Assembly: GCF_019303535.1 (NCBI RefSeq)
Contig: NZ_JACCIU010000001.1
Coordinates: 62,001-126,000, forward strand
DNA: 64,000 nt
Source: Lactobacillus sp. Sy-1
GTDB taxonomy: Bacteria > Bacillota > Bacilli > Lactobacillales > Lactobacillaceae
Direction of reading: 5' to 3'
The notes under the pieces are model-generated. The model saw nothing but the letters and a program-made list of their open reading frames with translations, searched no databases and was not told where the DNA came from. Each line of letters begins with the position of its first letter. Position 1 is the first letter of the stretch. Shown here piece after piece: positions 43,195 to 52,440 of this stretch. The position numbers and the translations under genes were made by a program.

Positions 43195-44592
43195 ATGAAA
43201 AAATATCAAAATACTAATGACCAGTTCCATGTTGGTCAGCAGTTTACCTTAAACACCAAACCCGAGTTTGATCGGATGGGGGTTAATGGTGAAGCGGTGG
43301 GCTATGTGGATCGGACGCTAGTCTTTATTCAAGGGGCCCTGCCCAAAGAACGAGTTACCATTGAGATTACAGATACCTACCATCATTATTTACGCGCTAA
43401 GGTAGTTAATATTGTCACACCTAGTCCATACCGGGTCACCCCTCGCGATGAATATGCTAATGAAGTAGGCGGATTTGAACTAGAAGACATGGAGTACCCA
43501 GCGCAGTTACGATTTAAAAAGGAAATTGTCAGACAGGCCCTTTATAAATATCAACCAATGGGGTTTGAAAGCTACAAAATTCATAACACCATGGGAATGA
43601 AGGATCCCTATGGATACCGTAATAAAGCTCAATTTCAAATTCGACAACGGGATGGTAAAGTCATTGCAGGACTTTATAAGACCCGCAGTCACGACTTAGT
43701 TGACTTAAAGACATGTTCAGTTCAATATCCAGTTACCATGAAAGTTATGCGGGCAATTGTGGACATGATTCAAGAACTGGGGATTCCAGTCTATGATGAA
43801 TCTAACCATTCTGGAATCATTAAAACAGTGGTCGTAAGAGCCGCCCTTCACACTGATGATGTTCAAATTGTCTTCATTACTAACACTAAAAAATTCGTAA
43901 AACAAAATCGCATCCTAACCAAAATTGCCCTTAAATTACCAGAAGTAACGTCAGTGATGCAAAATATTAATCCTGGTGATACTCCATTAGTATGGGGGGC
44001 TGAAACAATCCTCCTTGCTGGTGACCCCGTTATCGTAGAAAAAATTGGCGGACTTGAATTTGAACTTTCCGCTCGGGCATTCCTGCAGTTAAATCCATTT
44101 ATGACTCCCCAGCTATACGAAGTTGCTATTAATGCATTAGACTTATCTGGAAACGAACGCCTAGTTGATGCATACTCAGGAGTCGGAACAATCGGATTGC
44201 CATTGGCTAAGTACGTTACTGAAGTTCGGGGAATGGATACAATTGAAGAAGCCGTTGAGGATGCTAACCAGAATGCAGATATTAACGGAATCAAAAATGC
44301 GCATTACTTTGTTGGAAAGGCCGAAGAATTAATTCCAGAGTGGATTGACGATGGTTGGGAACCAGATGCACTAATCGTGGATCCGCCCAGAACCGGATTA
44401 GCAGAACCGCTCTTGGATGCAATTTTAGACGTTGCTCCAGAAAAATTCGTTTATGTATCATGTAATCCAGCGACCATGGCCCGCGATTTAGTCGAATTAA
44501 GCCGTGAGTACCGGGTGGACTTCATTCAACCAATTGACATGATGCCCCAAACTGCTCGGGTCGAGGCCGTGGTTAAATTTACCAAAAAATAG
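43195..44592 (+). CDS. rlmD: 23S rRNA (uracil-C5)-methyltransferase, RlmD/RlmCD type
   Basis: 465 residues with an N-terminal TRAM RNA-binding domain (about 10-75). The catalytic domain has ARAFLQLNPF (about 297), the SAM-binding LVDAYSGVGTIGLPLA (about 323), DALIVDPPRTGL (about 396) and YVSCNPATMARDL, which carries the catalytic Cys of the TrmA/RumA family. The Cys cluster that binds an iron-sulphur centre in E. coli RlmD is not present; only one Cys (LKTCSVQYP) remains in that region, as in many Firmicutes. It may methylate U747 and U1939, as the single Gram-positive RlmCD does. Confidence 0.92.
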   Translation: MKKYQNTNDQFHVGQQFTLNTKPEFDRMGVNGEAVGYVDRTLVFIQGALPKERVTIEITDTYHHYLRAKVVNIVTPSPYRVTPRDEYANEVGGFELEDMEYPAQLRFKKEIVRQALYKYQPMGFESYKIHNTMGMKDPYGYRNKAQFQIRQRDGKVIAGLYKTRSHDLVDLKTCSVQYPVTMKVMRAIVDMIQELGIPVYDESNHSGIIKTVVVRAALHTDDVQIVFITNTKKFVKQNRILTKIALKLPEVTSVMQNINPGDTPLVWGAETILLAGDPVIVEKIGGLEFELSARAFLQLNPFMTPQLYEVAINALDLSGNERLVDAYSGVGTIGLPLAKYVTEVRGMDTIEEAVEDANQNADINGIKNAHYFVGKAEELIPEWIDDGWEPDALIVDPPRTGLAEPLLDAILDVAPEKFVYVSCNPATMARDLVELSREYRVDFIQPIDMMPQTARVEAVVKFTKK

Positions 44593-44664
44593 CCACAATG
44601 TTTTTAAAATTGGTCAATCAATGTTAATCTGTTCTATAAACAAAAAGAAAGTGGGGATTTTCAA

Positions 44665-45054
44665 TTGCAAAATCCATTTAGAAATGGAATGATCCCAATT
44701 CCACCGAATTATGCAACCCTTAAGAACTCTAAAACTGGTGAATTAAAAATTAGTAAGGTCGGGTTTTCCTTTACCGCATTAATCTTCGGTTTTGTTCCTG
44801 CTATATTCAGAGGTGATTGGTACAACTTCTTTTGCATCATATTAGTTGATTTTGCAATTGCAATGCTTGCATCCGTCATTTCTGGTCAGCCCATCGGTAC
44901 TGTTTATCGATATACTGAACCAATTAGCCAGGTAATTTGGGGACTATTATACAACTTAATGTATTGTCGTCACCTCTCTAATATTGGTTATGTTCCAACA
45001 GATCAACGTTCTAAAACGTTATTAGTTAATCATAAATATATTCGCGCAAATTAA
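44665..45054 (+). CDS. Small membrane protein of unknown function (DUF2628-like look)
   Basis: 129 residues from a TTG start with a GTGGGG ribosome site. Two or three hydrophobic segments: about 30-48 (GFSFTALIFGFVPAIFRGDW), 53-72, and a weaker one at about 88-100. The aromatic GFSFTALIFGFVPAIFRGDW segment is reminiscent of DUF2628-type membrane proteins. Function unknown. Followed by a bidirectional terminator. Confidence 0.7.
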   Translation: MQNPFRNGMIPIPPNYATLKNSKTGELKISKVGFSFTALIFGFVPAIFRGDWYNFFCIILVDFAIAMLASVISGQPIGTVYRYTEPISQVIWGLLYNLMYCRHLSNIGYVPTDQRSKTLLVNHKYIRAN

Positions 45055-45056
45055 TA

Positions 45057-45096
45057 AAAGCGGCTAACCACGGTAGTGATTAGTCGCTCTTATTTT
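45057..45096. terminator. Bidirectional terminator
   Basis: AGCGGCTAACCAC-GGTA-GTGATTAGTCGCT with flanking A- and T-rich runs, between two convergent genes. Confidence 0.82.
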
Positions 45097-45099
45097 TTA

Positions 45100-45348
45100 T
45101 TAACGCTTGATTTCTACTCGAATGTCAACGCCTTCATTAGGATTTAACTGTTCTTCATAACTAAAGTCAGCTTCCTTGAAGTAATTCTTAATTTCTGAAT
45201 TAACTTCTTCCAATGGTCGTTCGTCATTATCTTGACGATGAAGAACCAAAGTGTATTCCTTATTATCATCATCAGTGTGTTCAAAGTCGTATAAAACATC
45301 AACCGTGTTTAAAATTTCTTGAATTAATTTCCGTTCTGAATTTTCCAT
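45100..45348 (-). CDS. Small acidic protein of unknown function
   Basis: 82 residues, strongly acidic (many Glu and Asp), no hydrophobic helix and no Cys. It is predicted as alpha/beta (KLIQEILNTVDVLYDFE, then EYTLVLHRQD, then EGVDIRVEIKR). An ATG and its own convergent terminator support a real gene. I do not recognise a family and give no function. Confidence 0.6.
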   Translation of the reverse strand: MENSERKLIQEILNTVDVLYDFEHTDDDNKEYTLVLHRQDNDERPLEEVNSEIKNYFKEADFSYEEQLNPNEGVDIRVEIKR

Positions 45349-45428
45349 AATAAATACCCTCTTAACTAAATATTATACAACTTCATTTTAGCTTGTTGGG
45401 TTCATTTTATAAAGTAAAACGCTTTTAG

Positions 45429-46124
45429 CTACACTAACTGGCGATCATCCTTACTTACAAACTTCCCCTGACCATCAACAATTTGATAGTTCCGATCCAC
45501 ATATTTAATTAATCGTGAATCATGGGTAATCAGTAGCACCGTCTTATTTTGCTGGTGGGCAATCCGCTTAAAGATTTCCATGGTCTGCACTGCTCGTTGG
45601 CCGTCCAAGGCGGCAGTTGGTTCATCGGCAAGGATAATTTGAGGGTTTGGATACATTGCCCGAGCAATGGCAACCCGTTGCTGTTGACCACCAGATAGTT
45701 GATCAGGATACTGATTCATTAGTTGGTCGAGTGAGAGATCTGCACAAAGTTGTTTAAACGCAGCGTTAGGTAAATTTCCCGTGGGCTTGACCCGATCCAC
45801 TAGTTCAAATTGTTCCTTAACGGTTAGGTATGGTACTAGGTTATATGATTGAAGGATGAACCCTAGTTGATCAAGGCGAAACAGGCTTTGCTGACGCTTA
45901 CTCATGTCACCATAGTTCTGCCCGTCAATTAATAACTGCCCGTTAGTTGGCGATAGAATTCCACCAATAATTTTTAAAAAGGTGCTTTTACCGGAACCCG
46001 AGGGTCCGGTAATTGAAATTAATTCACCAGGATTTGCCTTGAAGTTAATGCCTTGGAGGGCTCTCGTTTCACTAAGGCCCCTCCCGTAAATTTTTTCGAT
46101 ATTCGTTAATTGAATTGCTTCCAT
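45429..46124 (-). CDS. hrtA: ABC transporter ATPase, HrtA-like (heme efflux)
   Basis: 231 residues from the ATG at 46124 (MEAIQLTNIEKIYG), four bases after the permease stop. Walker A is GPSGSGKST (about 40), signature is LSGGQQQR, Walker B is IILADEPTAALD. The order regulator-permease-ATPase with HrtR-type operators upstream matches hrtRBA of Lactococcus lactis, where HrtBA pumps out toxic heme. It therefore probably powers the adjacent permease (broken in this sequence). Confidence 0.8.
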   Translation of the reverse strand: MEAIQLTNIEKIYGRGLSETRALQGINFKANPGELISITGPSGSGKSTFLKIIGGILSPTNGQLLIDGQNYGDMSKRQQSLFRLDQLGFILQSYNLVPYLTVKEQFELVDRVKPTGNLPNAAFKQLCADLSLDQLMNQYPDQLSGGQQQRVAIARAMYPNPQIILADEPTAALDGQRAVQTMEIFKRIAHQQNKTVLLITHDSRLIKYVDRNYQIVDGQGKFVSKDDRQLV

Positions 46125-46128
46125 TATT

Positions 46129-47201
46129 TTACCCCCCAATTACGGTTGCTGGATCAATCTTAGCAACGGTTCGCATTGGAACAATTGCACCAATTGCAGT
46201 AATAACCACCATTAAAATTGCGATTAAACTTAACCACCCTAAGTTAAATTGAATTGGGACACTATTGGGAATTGCAATGGCGGTTAAAAAGGTTAGCCCC
46301 CCCACTGATTACGATCCCCCCCTACCGCTAGCAGCAACGCTTGACTGACGATGCTCTTTAAAAGGTAGTAGTTACTAATTCCCTGAACCTTCATCACGGC
46401 TAAGAATGGAATTTTTTGAATCGTTAATACGTATAGGAAAATGGCAATGATGAACAACGTAATTACCAGCAAAAAGCCAATCATAAAGTTAAACGTATTA
46501 TTTTGAGCCGTATAACCAGGCAGCTTATTGATAAAAGCGTTTATTGACATAGTTTGAGTGCCACTAACCTTTGAAATGTCAGCAGGATGCTTCAAAACAA
46601 TTGCACTTACCATTGGTTGAGCATTTTTATCAAATTTAACATCCTGAACCGCAGTTGAACTGGCATAAATTACTGGCGCCACGCTTAATTTAGCATTTTT
46701 AGTGGTCCCGACAATTTGATACCGTTGTGCATGGTTAGCAATTTTCAACCAGCCCCCAATTCGATAGCCATTATCCTTAACCAAACTATCATCCACAATT
46801 ACCTGGTGATTATTAGTAAACTTATGTCCCGTTTCAATCTGCAGTTCCTTGTAAATTGATTGATTTGGATTAATTCCAATAATTTGGGTTCCTAGCTTAT
46901 CACTACTACCAGGCCTAGTAACGTTTGCACTTAACTGAGTGATGTCAGAGTGACCAGAAATGTTTTGGAACTTATTTGCTTGCTGATTCGTAAGGTTGGA
47001 CTGGGTTAGTGAACCATTCGCTTCACTATTTAAAACAATTTGCTGAGCATTCCAAGAATCGATTGCCAATCGATTAGAACTAGCCAGTCCGTTTGCCAAC
47101 CCGGTTAAAACAAAAATGAGGTATGCAATTAAAACTAATACTAAGCCGATTAAGGCGTATCTAAATTTATATTTTTTAATTTCATTTAGTCCTAAGAACA
47201 T
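46129..47201 (-). pseudogene. hrtB: FtsX-like ABC permease, HrtB-like, frameshifted at two G7 tracts
   Basis: The open frame starts at 47201 (MFLGLNEIKKYKFRYALIGL) and ends early after 302 codons in LAVGGDRNQWGG. The last 55 or so codons (LTFLTAIAIPNSVPIQF...KIDPATVIGG) lie in another frame down to a TAA at 46129. Two G7 tracts (46316-46322 and 46297-46303 on the plus strand as Cs) lie between. Removing one base from each restores a 356-residue permease reading LAVGGIVISGGLTFLTAIAIP, which is a proper helix. FtsX layout: one N-terminal helix, an external domain, three C-terminal helices. It is either a phase-off allele or an assembly error at homopolymers. In the Lactococcus system this subunit, with HrtA, exports heme. 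Confidence 0.75.
46297..46322 (-). repeat. Two G7 homopolymer tracts in the permease gene
   Basis: C7 at 46297-46303 and C7 at 46316-46322 on the plus strand (G7 on the coding strand), 12 bases apart. This is very unusual in a low-GC genome and sits exactly at the frame break. Confidence 0.9.
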
Positions 47202-47202
47202 G

Positions 47203-47799
47203 TTAATGAACCCCTTCCAATAACCCCTGATTCATAATTTGTAAAAGCGTTTTTAAATCTGATAATTCTACTTGCTGATCAGCCCCCAATAAAATGGATC
47301 TAATCGCGTTATGACTTGCTGCCGTTGCGGTTTTATAAACTACGGCGACCTTATTATGGTCGGTAACCCGTTCGCCGTTCACAATCATTATTAATTGTTC
47401 TGGCGCTAATTCATGGTAGTTAAATGGTTTTGATTTTAAATTATACTGATTATAGGCAACGTGCATTCGGTAAAAATCACGATACTTGGAGTCACTAATT
47501 TGATTAATGAAATCGGCGGTGGCTTGATAAAAACTATCGAGAGTGTTCATCTTTTCAGCCTTAATCATATTGAAAACATCAAAGTGGACCTCGTCTAAAA
47601 CTCGTTTTAAAGTATAATTATAGCTATCGGTAAGATCAGCAAAGTACTTGTAAAATGACCCCCGTGCAATACCACAATCCTTAATAATTCTAGCAACCTG
47701 AGCGTCAAGTAGCTTATGCTGGGCGAATTCTTTCAAAAGGGCATTAAAGATTAATTCTTGTTTAACTGGGTTTAAGTTAATAAATGTTTTGGTTGGCAT
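47203..47799 (-). CDS. hrtR: HrtR-like heme-sensing TetR repressor
   Basis: 198 residues from the ATG at 47799 (MPTKTFINLNPVKQ), with GAGGAG upstream; an upstream GTG adds nine residues. The helix-turn-helix reads VARIIKDCGIARGSFYKYF. In Lactococcus lactis HrtR, heme binds His72 and His149; this protein has His72 (DEVHFDVF) and His148 (VTDHNKV), at matching positions. The two palindromes upstream match the known HrtR target. It is the first gene of the operon with the permease and the ATPase. When heme is plentiful it should release the operators. Confidence 0.83.
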   Translation of the reverse strand: MPTKTFINLNPVKQELIFNALLKEFAQHKLLDAQVARIIKDCGIARGSFYKYFADLTDSYNYTLKRVLDEVHFDVFNMIKAEKMNTLDSFYQATADFINQISDSKYRDFYRMHVAYNQYNLKSKPFNYHELAPEQLIMIVNGERVTDHNKVAVVYKTATAASHNAIRSILLGADQQVELSDLKTLLQIMNQGLLEGVH

Positions 47800-47818
47800 G
47801 GTATTAATTCTCCTCTTT

Positions 47819-47835
47819 GGTGACACGGTGTCACC
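47819..47835. promoter_or_regulatory. HrtR-type operator, proximal
   Basis: GGTGACAC-G-GTGTCACC, a perfect palindrome about 20 bases upstream of the hrtR start. Its core TGACAC-N-GTGTCA matches the established Lactococcus HrtR site. Confidence 0.82.
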
Positions 47836-47864
47836 TTATTTGTATTTCCACCTTAACATCAGTG

Positions 47865-47878
47865 TGACACAGTGTCAA
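47865..47878. promoter_or_regulatory. HrtR-type operator, distal, overlapping the -35 box
   Basis: TGACACAGTGTCA at 47865-47877; on the minus strand a TTGACA -35 box (47873-47878) overlaps it. An extended -10-like TGTTAAGGT follows. Two sites around the promoter suit tight repression. Confidence 0.82.
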
Positions 47879-47986
47879 TAATAAACTTTTTTTAATTCCT
47901 AAATAATATTAGTATCTTATTTAAGCTATTTCTTTTAAAATGGAATTAGCGAAGAATTTTAGATGATTATGAAAGAGTGAATAATA

Positions 47987-48769
47987 ATGACAGATAATGA
48001 ACGGTTATTGAAGATTAAAAACGGCTATAACTTCCGTGATATCGGTGGTTATCCGACTAAGGATGGCCGGACTACTAAGTGGCATAAAATTATCCGTTCT
48101 GGTAACCTAGCTGAATTAGATCAGGCGGATAAGGATTACCTAAAGTCCTATGGAATTACAAACGATATTGATTTACGTTCTAAAATGGAACGCGATTCCG
48201 AACCTGACTTAGTTCCCGACGGTGTTAAGTACTCTAAAAATCCCATTTTCGAACAAAAAGAACGCCGGACTGCAGATGTAATGAAAAACTTATATTCAGA
48301 GGACCCCACTGTTGGAAAGTTACACATGAAACACGTCTACGAAAATTTAATTGAGAGTCCCATTGCCCGTAATTCATACCGTAGTTTATTTCAAATCCTC
48401 CTTCATGATTCTGATGGGGGCTCATTAATTCATTGTTCCCAGGGGAAGGACCGGACTGGCATGGGAATCGTGATGCTCTTATTCGTCCTTGGGGTTGATG
48501 AAAAGGACATTCAGGAAAACTACCTCGACTCAGCTAAGCAAATGGTTCCATACGTTCAAAAGAAGATTAAAGAATATGAACGTTACAATATTAATAATAT
48601 TTGTAAGGAAAATATAACTTCCCTTTACACGGTCTCAATTGATTATTACAATGCTGCTATGAGTAAAATCAAGGAACTATACGGGAACATGGATAACTTT
48701 ATCCATGAATACTTAGGTTTGAGCGATCAAGACGTTAAAAAGCTCAGGGATGAATACCTAACTAAATAA
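47987..48769 (+). CDS. Tyrosine-protein phosphatase (cysteine-based, Y_phosphatase3/MptpB-like)
   Basis: 260 residues. The P-loop is IHCSQGKDRTGMG (about 152-164) with the catalytic Cys and Arg, and the N-terminal NFRDIGGYPTKDGR signature is typical. It is cytoplasmic. Similar enzymes dephosphorylate protein tyrosines or phosphoinositides; the target is unknown. Its ATG is about 110 bases from the divergent heme operon promoter. The next gene, an alpha/beta hydrolase, follows after 28 bases and may be cotranscribed. Confidence 0.93.
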   Translation: MTDNERLLKIKNGYNFRDIGGYPTKDGRTTKWHKIIRSGNLAELDQADKDYLKSYGITNDIDLRSKMERDSEPDLVPDGVKYSKNPIFEQKERRTADVMKNLYSEDPTVGKLHMKHVYENLIESPIARNSYRSLFQILLHDSDGGSLIHCSQGKDRTGMGIVMLLFVLGVDEKDIQENYLDSAKQMVPYVQKKIKEYERYNINNICKENITSLYTVSIDYYNAAMSKIKELYGNMDNFIHEYLGLSDQDVKKLRDEYLTK

Positions 48770-48797
48770 CCCACTATTTCTTTATGGAGGGATTAAT

Positions 48798-49736
48798 ATG
48801 TCAAAACGCAGTAAATTACCACTTATTTTAAGCGTTCCAGTTATCGCAGCTGCGGGAACTTACGCACTTAGTGAATACTTTTTTAGAATGGGAATGGCGA
48901 GAAGAACCAAAAAGCCGAGGCCTTCTAAAACGCTTCTCCCATACGCTAAGGAATACTACCAGTGCTTAAATTGGTACCGTAAAGTTCCAAAGGAGACTTG
49001 GCACAACGCAGATCCTGACACTGGTGAAACAATGGTAGCGGATTTTATTCCTAACCAAAAGCAGACCACCAAAACCGTAATTATTGCCCACGGTTATAAC
49101 GGGACTCGTGAAACCATGTCCGGATACGCTAAAATGTACTACGACATGGGATTCAATATCTTACTTCCTGATGACCGGGGTCACGGCGAAAGTGCTGGAA
49201 AGTACGTTAGCTTTGGTTGGTTAGACCAAAAAGATTACCAGTCCTGGATTGAAAAATTAATCGAGCGCGTTGGTCCTGACTGTCGAATTTTACTGTTTGG
49301 AGTTAGCATGGGGGCCGGAATCGTTTCAATGCTCAGCGGTTCTAAATTACCACCCCAGGTGGAAGCCATCATTGCTGATTGCGGGTACTCCAGTGTTCCA
49401 GAAGAACTAAAGTACCTATTGAAATACCGGTACAACTTACCAGAATACCCATTTGAAGCGCTAGTGAGCTCAATTAATAAACGTCGCTTGGGTTATTACC
49501 TAAACGACGCTTCCACTACTAAGCAGTTATCAAAAAACCACCTCCCAATCTTAATTATTCACGGGAGCGAAGATACCTACGTGCCAACGTTTATGGCATA
49601 CGAAAATTACCGGGCTTCTGACTCCCCTAAGCAACTTTGGATTGTTAAGGGAGCCAAACACGCCGAAAGTTTTTGGAAGAAACCGGTTGAATATCGGAAA
49701 CGCGTTAGTGACTTTTTGAAAACTTACTTCAACTAA
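48798..49736 (+). CDS. Alpha/beta hydrolase, membrane-anchored
   Basis: 312 residues. N-terminal hydrophobic helix (about 8-28), so probably anchored with the catalytic part outside. Nucleophile elbow is LLFGVSMGAG (Ser), with oxyanion HGYNGTRETM, GHGES, the Asp in IHGSEDTYVP and the His in VKGAKHAESFW. The substrate is unknown. GGAGGG lies before the ATG. Confidence 0.9.
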   Translation: MSKRSKLPLILSVPVIAAAGTYALSEYFFRMGMARRTKKPRPSKTLLPYAKEYYQCLNWYRKVPKETWHNADPDTGETMVADFIPNQKQTTKTVIIAHGYNGTRETMSGYAKMYYDMGFNILLPDDRGHGESAGKYVSFGWLDQKDYQSWIEKLIERVGPDCRILLFGVSMGAGIVSMLSGSKLPPQVEAIIADCGYSSVPEELKYLLKYRYNLPEYPFEALVSSINKRRLGYYLNDASTTKQLSKNHLPILIIHGSEDTYVPTFMAYENYRASDSPKQLWIVKGAKHAESFWKKPVEYRKRVSDFLKTYFN

Positions 49737-49779
49737 AAAAGGATTAAATCAACTTAAACATTGATTTAATCCTTTTTGC
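49735..49779. terminator. Bidirectional terminator between hydrolase and metI
   Basis: AAAAAGGATTAAATCAA-N8-TTGATTTAATCCTTTTT, perfect arms. Confidence 0.92.
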
Positions 49780-49792
49780 TTGGAATCAAATT

Positions 49793-50482
49793 TTAATTTA
49801 TATTTTCGTGATCAGTCTTTTTAGCTAGGATGTCTCCAATAATTTGGATAATGAACACAATTACCAAGATGATAATCATGGACATGATCGTAACATCATT
49901 TTCAAATCGTTGGTACCCGGTCATAATGGCGAGGTTCCCAAGTCCACCACCACCAACGGTTCCGGCCATGGCGGTTAACCCAATTAAACTAATCAAGACA
50001 ACGACTGAAGATCTAATAATCGCTGGCAACCCTTCCTTTAAGTATACCCGGAAGATGATTGCAAGGTTGCTAGACCCCATTGCTTGGGCAGCTTCAATGA
50101 TTCCTTCATCAACATCCAACAACGCATTCTGAATTTGGCGTGCGTAGAATGGCGTAGTGGATACAATCAACGGAACGATTGCAGCAATGGTTCCGATACT
50201 AGTCCCAACAATAATTCTGGTAAACGGTGCAATTACCGCTAACATAATAATGAAAGGAATTGAACGGAAAATGTTAACAATCTTATCTAAAATCGTGTAA
50301 AAAGTTGATTGTTTAGCAATTCCATCAGGCCCGGTAATTACTAATAGGACCCCGATAAAAATCCCAAACACTCCCGCAATAATGGCAGTAACTGCGGTCA
50401 TATAAATGGTTTCCCAAGTTGCTTGAACGAAGCTCGGAATGGAGTCAGCAACGTTCGGAAAATAATGACTAAATAATCCCAT
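49793..50482 (-). CDS. metI: Methionine ABC transporter permease
   Basis: 229 residues with about five hydrophobic helices. Contains the EAA loop (EAAQAMGSSNLAII, about 130-143) that contacts the ATPase. It completes the MetQ-MetN-MetI importer for D- or L-methionine. Starts directly after the metN stop (coordinates adjoin). Confidence 0.94.
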   Translation of the reverse strand: MGLFSHYFPNVADSIPSFVQATWETIYMTAVTAIIAGVFGIFIGVLLVITGPDGIAKQSTFYTILDKIVNIFRSIPFIIMLAVIAPFTRIIVGTSIGTIAAIVPLIVSTTPFYARQIQNALLDVDEGIIEAAQAMGSSNLAIIFRVYLKEGLPAIIRSSVVVLISLIGLTAMAGTVGGGGLGNLAIMTGYQRFENDVTIMSMIIILVIVFIIQIIGDILAKKTDHENIN

Positions 50483-51565
50483 CTATGCTTCCTCCTTTTC
50501 TTCCAACGCTTCTTGTTCTCTAACCTTAGCAAGGTCAATGTTATAAACCTGAATTTCTTGGTCGTGCAAGTAGTCCTTAGCCTTTTTAATTCCATCATCA
50601 GAACCATTTAAAGTAACGATTAAATGCCCAAGTGGCACCCCTTGAATAAATTCAACGTTTCCAAAAATAATATTGGCAGTAACGTTAAACTTTTCAAATA
50701 GTTCGATGATCACTGGATTACTAGTAGTATCACCAGTGTATTGCAGTTCAACTAACCGTCGATCATCGTAATTAACGAAGTCCTTTTGATGGCTCAACAC
50801 CCGTAGAGCAGGTTTAATCTGATTAGTTGTTTCAATGAAGTCACGGGTTAAATCATTCTGCGGATTGCTAAATACCGAGAGTAAACTGCCCTTTTCAACC
50901 ACTTTTCCAGAATCCATTACCGCAACCTTGTTACATACGGACTTCACAGCGTCCATTTCATGAGTAATTAATAGGATGGTTAAATTAAGATCCTTATTCA
51001 ATTTTTGAAGTAGTCTCAAAATGGATTGAGTGGTTTTAGGATCCAAAGCACTAGTCGCTTCATCGCTAATCAAGATTTCAGGGTCACTGGCGAGAGCCCG
51101 GGCAATTGCAACCCGTTGCTTTTGACCACCGGATAATTGGGAAGGATAGTAATCCTTCTTGTCATAAAGGCCCACTAGCTTCAAAAGCCTTTCGGACTTA
51201 GCCTTCCGGTCCTTTTTACTAACCCCAGTCCCAAGTAATGGATATTCAACGTTGTTAGCAATCGTTCTAGCGTTCATTAAGTTAAAGTGTTGGAAGATGA
51301 TTCCAATCTTACGTCTAACCGATCTTAGTTCAGAACCACTAACTTTTTCGATGTTTTCACCATTAATAATCACTTCACCTGAAGAAGGTTCTTGGAGGCG
51401 GTTAACAACTCTAACCAAGGTACTTTTACCAGCTCCAGAGTAGCCAACAATCCCAAATATATCACCCTTCTCGATTGATAATGAAACGTCTGAGACTGCC
51501 TTGATAGATTGATGCTTTTGTTTGAAAGTCACATCAATATTTTTTAACTCTACTTGAGCCATCAT
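50483..51565 (-). CDS. metN: Methionine ABC transporter ATPase with NIL domain
   Basis: 360 residues. Walker A GYSGAGKST (about 38), signature LSGGQKQR, Walker B ILISDEATSALD. The C-terminal part (about 275-345) is the NIL regulatory domain that binds methionine and inhibits transport. AAGGAGG lies right before the ATG. Middle gene of the operon. Confidence 0.96.
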   Translation of the reverse strand: MMAQVELKNIDVTFKQKHQSIKAVSDVSLSIEKGDIFGIVGYSGAGKSTLVRVVNRLQEPSSGEVIINGENIEKVSGSELRSVRRKIGIIFQHFNLMNARTIANNVEYPLLGTGVSKKDRKAKSERLLKLVGLYDKKDYYPSQLSGGQKQRVAIARALASDPEILISDEATSALDPKTTQSILRLLQKLNKDLNLTILLITHEMDAVKSVCNKVAVMDSGKVVEKGSLLSVFSNPQNDLTRDFIETTNQIKPALRVLSHQKDFVNYDDRRLVELQYTGDTTSNPVIIELFEKFNVTANIIFGNVEFIQGVPLGHLIVTLNGSDDGIKKAKDYLHDQEIQVYNIDLAKVREQEALEEKEEA

Positions 51566-51583
51566 AATTCCTCCTTCAAGCGA

Positions 51584-52399
51584 TTATTTCAACTTAATAT
51601 TCCAAGCTGGAATAAATGCTCCATCATAAGTCTTTTCGATGTTCTTAGCAGTTGCTGATGTTTGGTAAGCTTCAACAACCTTCTTCAAATCCTTGTTGTT
51701 CTTATCAGATTTGTTAGTAGCAATGATGTTAATGTATGGTTTCGATTCTTCGTTAACCTTTTCCTTGATCAATGCCTTCTTAGGGTTCAACTTAGCATCC
51801 AATGCATAGTTAGTGTTAACAATTGCAGCAGTAACATCATCTAATGAACGAGCAGTTTGCGCTGCATCTAATGGTGTGAACTTAAGATTTAACTTATTGT
51901 CGTAAACATCCTTGGTAGTTGGGAAGCCACTAGCATCTTTAACCTTAATCAAACCATAGTATGCAAGTAGTTGAAGTGCTCTTCCTTCATTAGTTGGATC
52001 ATTTGGAAGTGAGATTGTGTCACCCTTCTTAAGATCCTTGATGCTGCTAATCTTCTTGGAGTAAAGACCAATTGGAGTTAAAACAGTGTTACCAATTGAA
52101 ACAATACTGGACTTGTGCGCCTTGTTCCAGTTATCCAAGAATGCTTGGTGTTGGAATGCGTTAGCATCAATTTCGTGGTTTTGTAGTGCGCCATTTGGTT
52201 GGGAGTAATCACTAAATGAAACTAGTTGTAAGTTAATCCCTTCCTTTTTCAAGGTTTTCTTGATTGGGTTCCAAATCCGATAATCATTACCCATAATCCC
52301 AATCTTAACCGTCTTTTCAGACTTACCACATGCTGCTAATGTAACTGGAATGGCTACTAATAGCCCCAATAAAAATAAGTACTTAATCAATTTCTTCAT
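51584..52399 (-). CDS. metQ: Methionine-binding lipoprotein
   Basis: 271 residues. Lipoprotein signal with lipobox LAAC (Cys about 24), then the NlpA/MetQ fold: VKIGIMGNDYRIWNPI, NEIDANAFQHQAFLDNWN-like HEIDANAFQHQAFL, NDPTNEGRALQLLAYYGL. It captures methionine at the cell surface and feeds MetNI. First gene of the operon behind a methionine T-box. Confidence 0.96.
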   Translation of the reverse strand: MKKLIKYLFLLGLLVAIPVTLAACGKSEKTVKIGIMGNDYRIWNPIKKTLKKEGINLQLVSFSDYSQPNGALQNHEIDANAFQHQAFLDNWNKAHKSSIVSIGNTVLTPIGLYSKKISSIKDLKKGDTISLPNDPTNEGRALQLLAYYGLIKVKDASGFPTTKDVYDNKLNLKFTPLDAAQTARSLDDVTAAIVNTNYALDAKLNPKKALIKEKVNEESKPYINIIATNKSDKNNKDLKKVVEAYQTSATAKNIEKTYDGAFIPAWNIKLK

Positions 52400-52440
52400 A
52401 ACTAACCGCCCCTTAGCGCAAATATTATTTGAAACATAGA

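Noticed and set aside
43507-44294. Minus-strand ORFs inside rlmD
   Set aside because: Antisense shadows without ribosome sites; the plus-strand methyltransferase has all family motifs.
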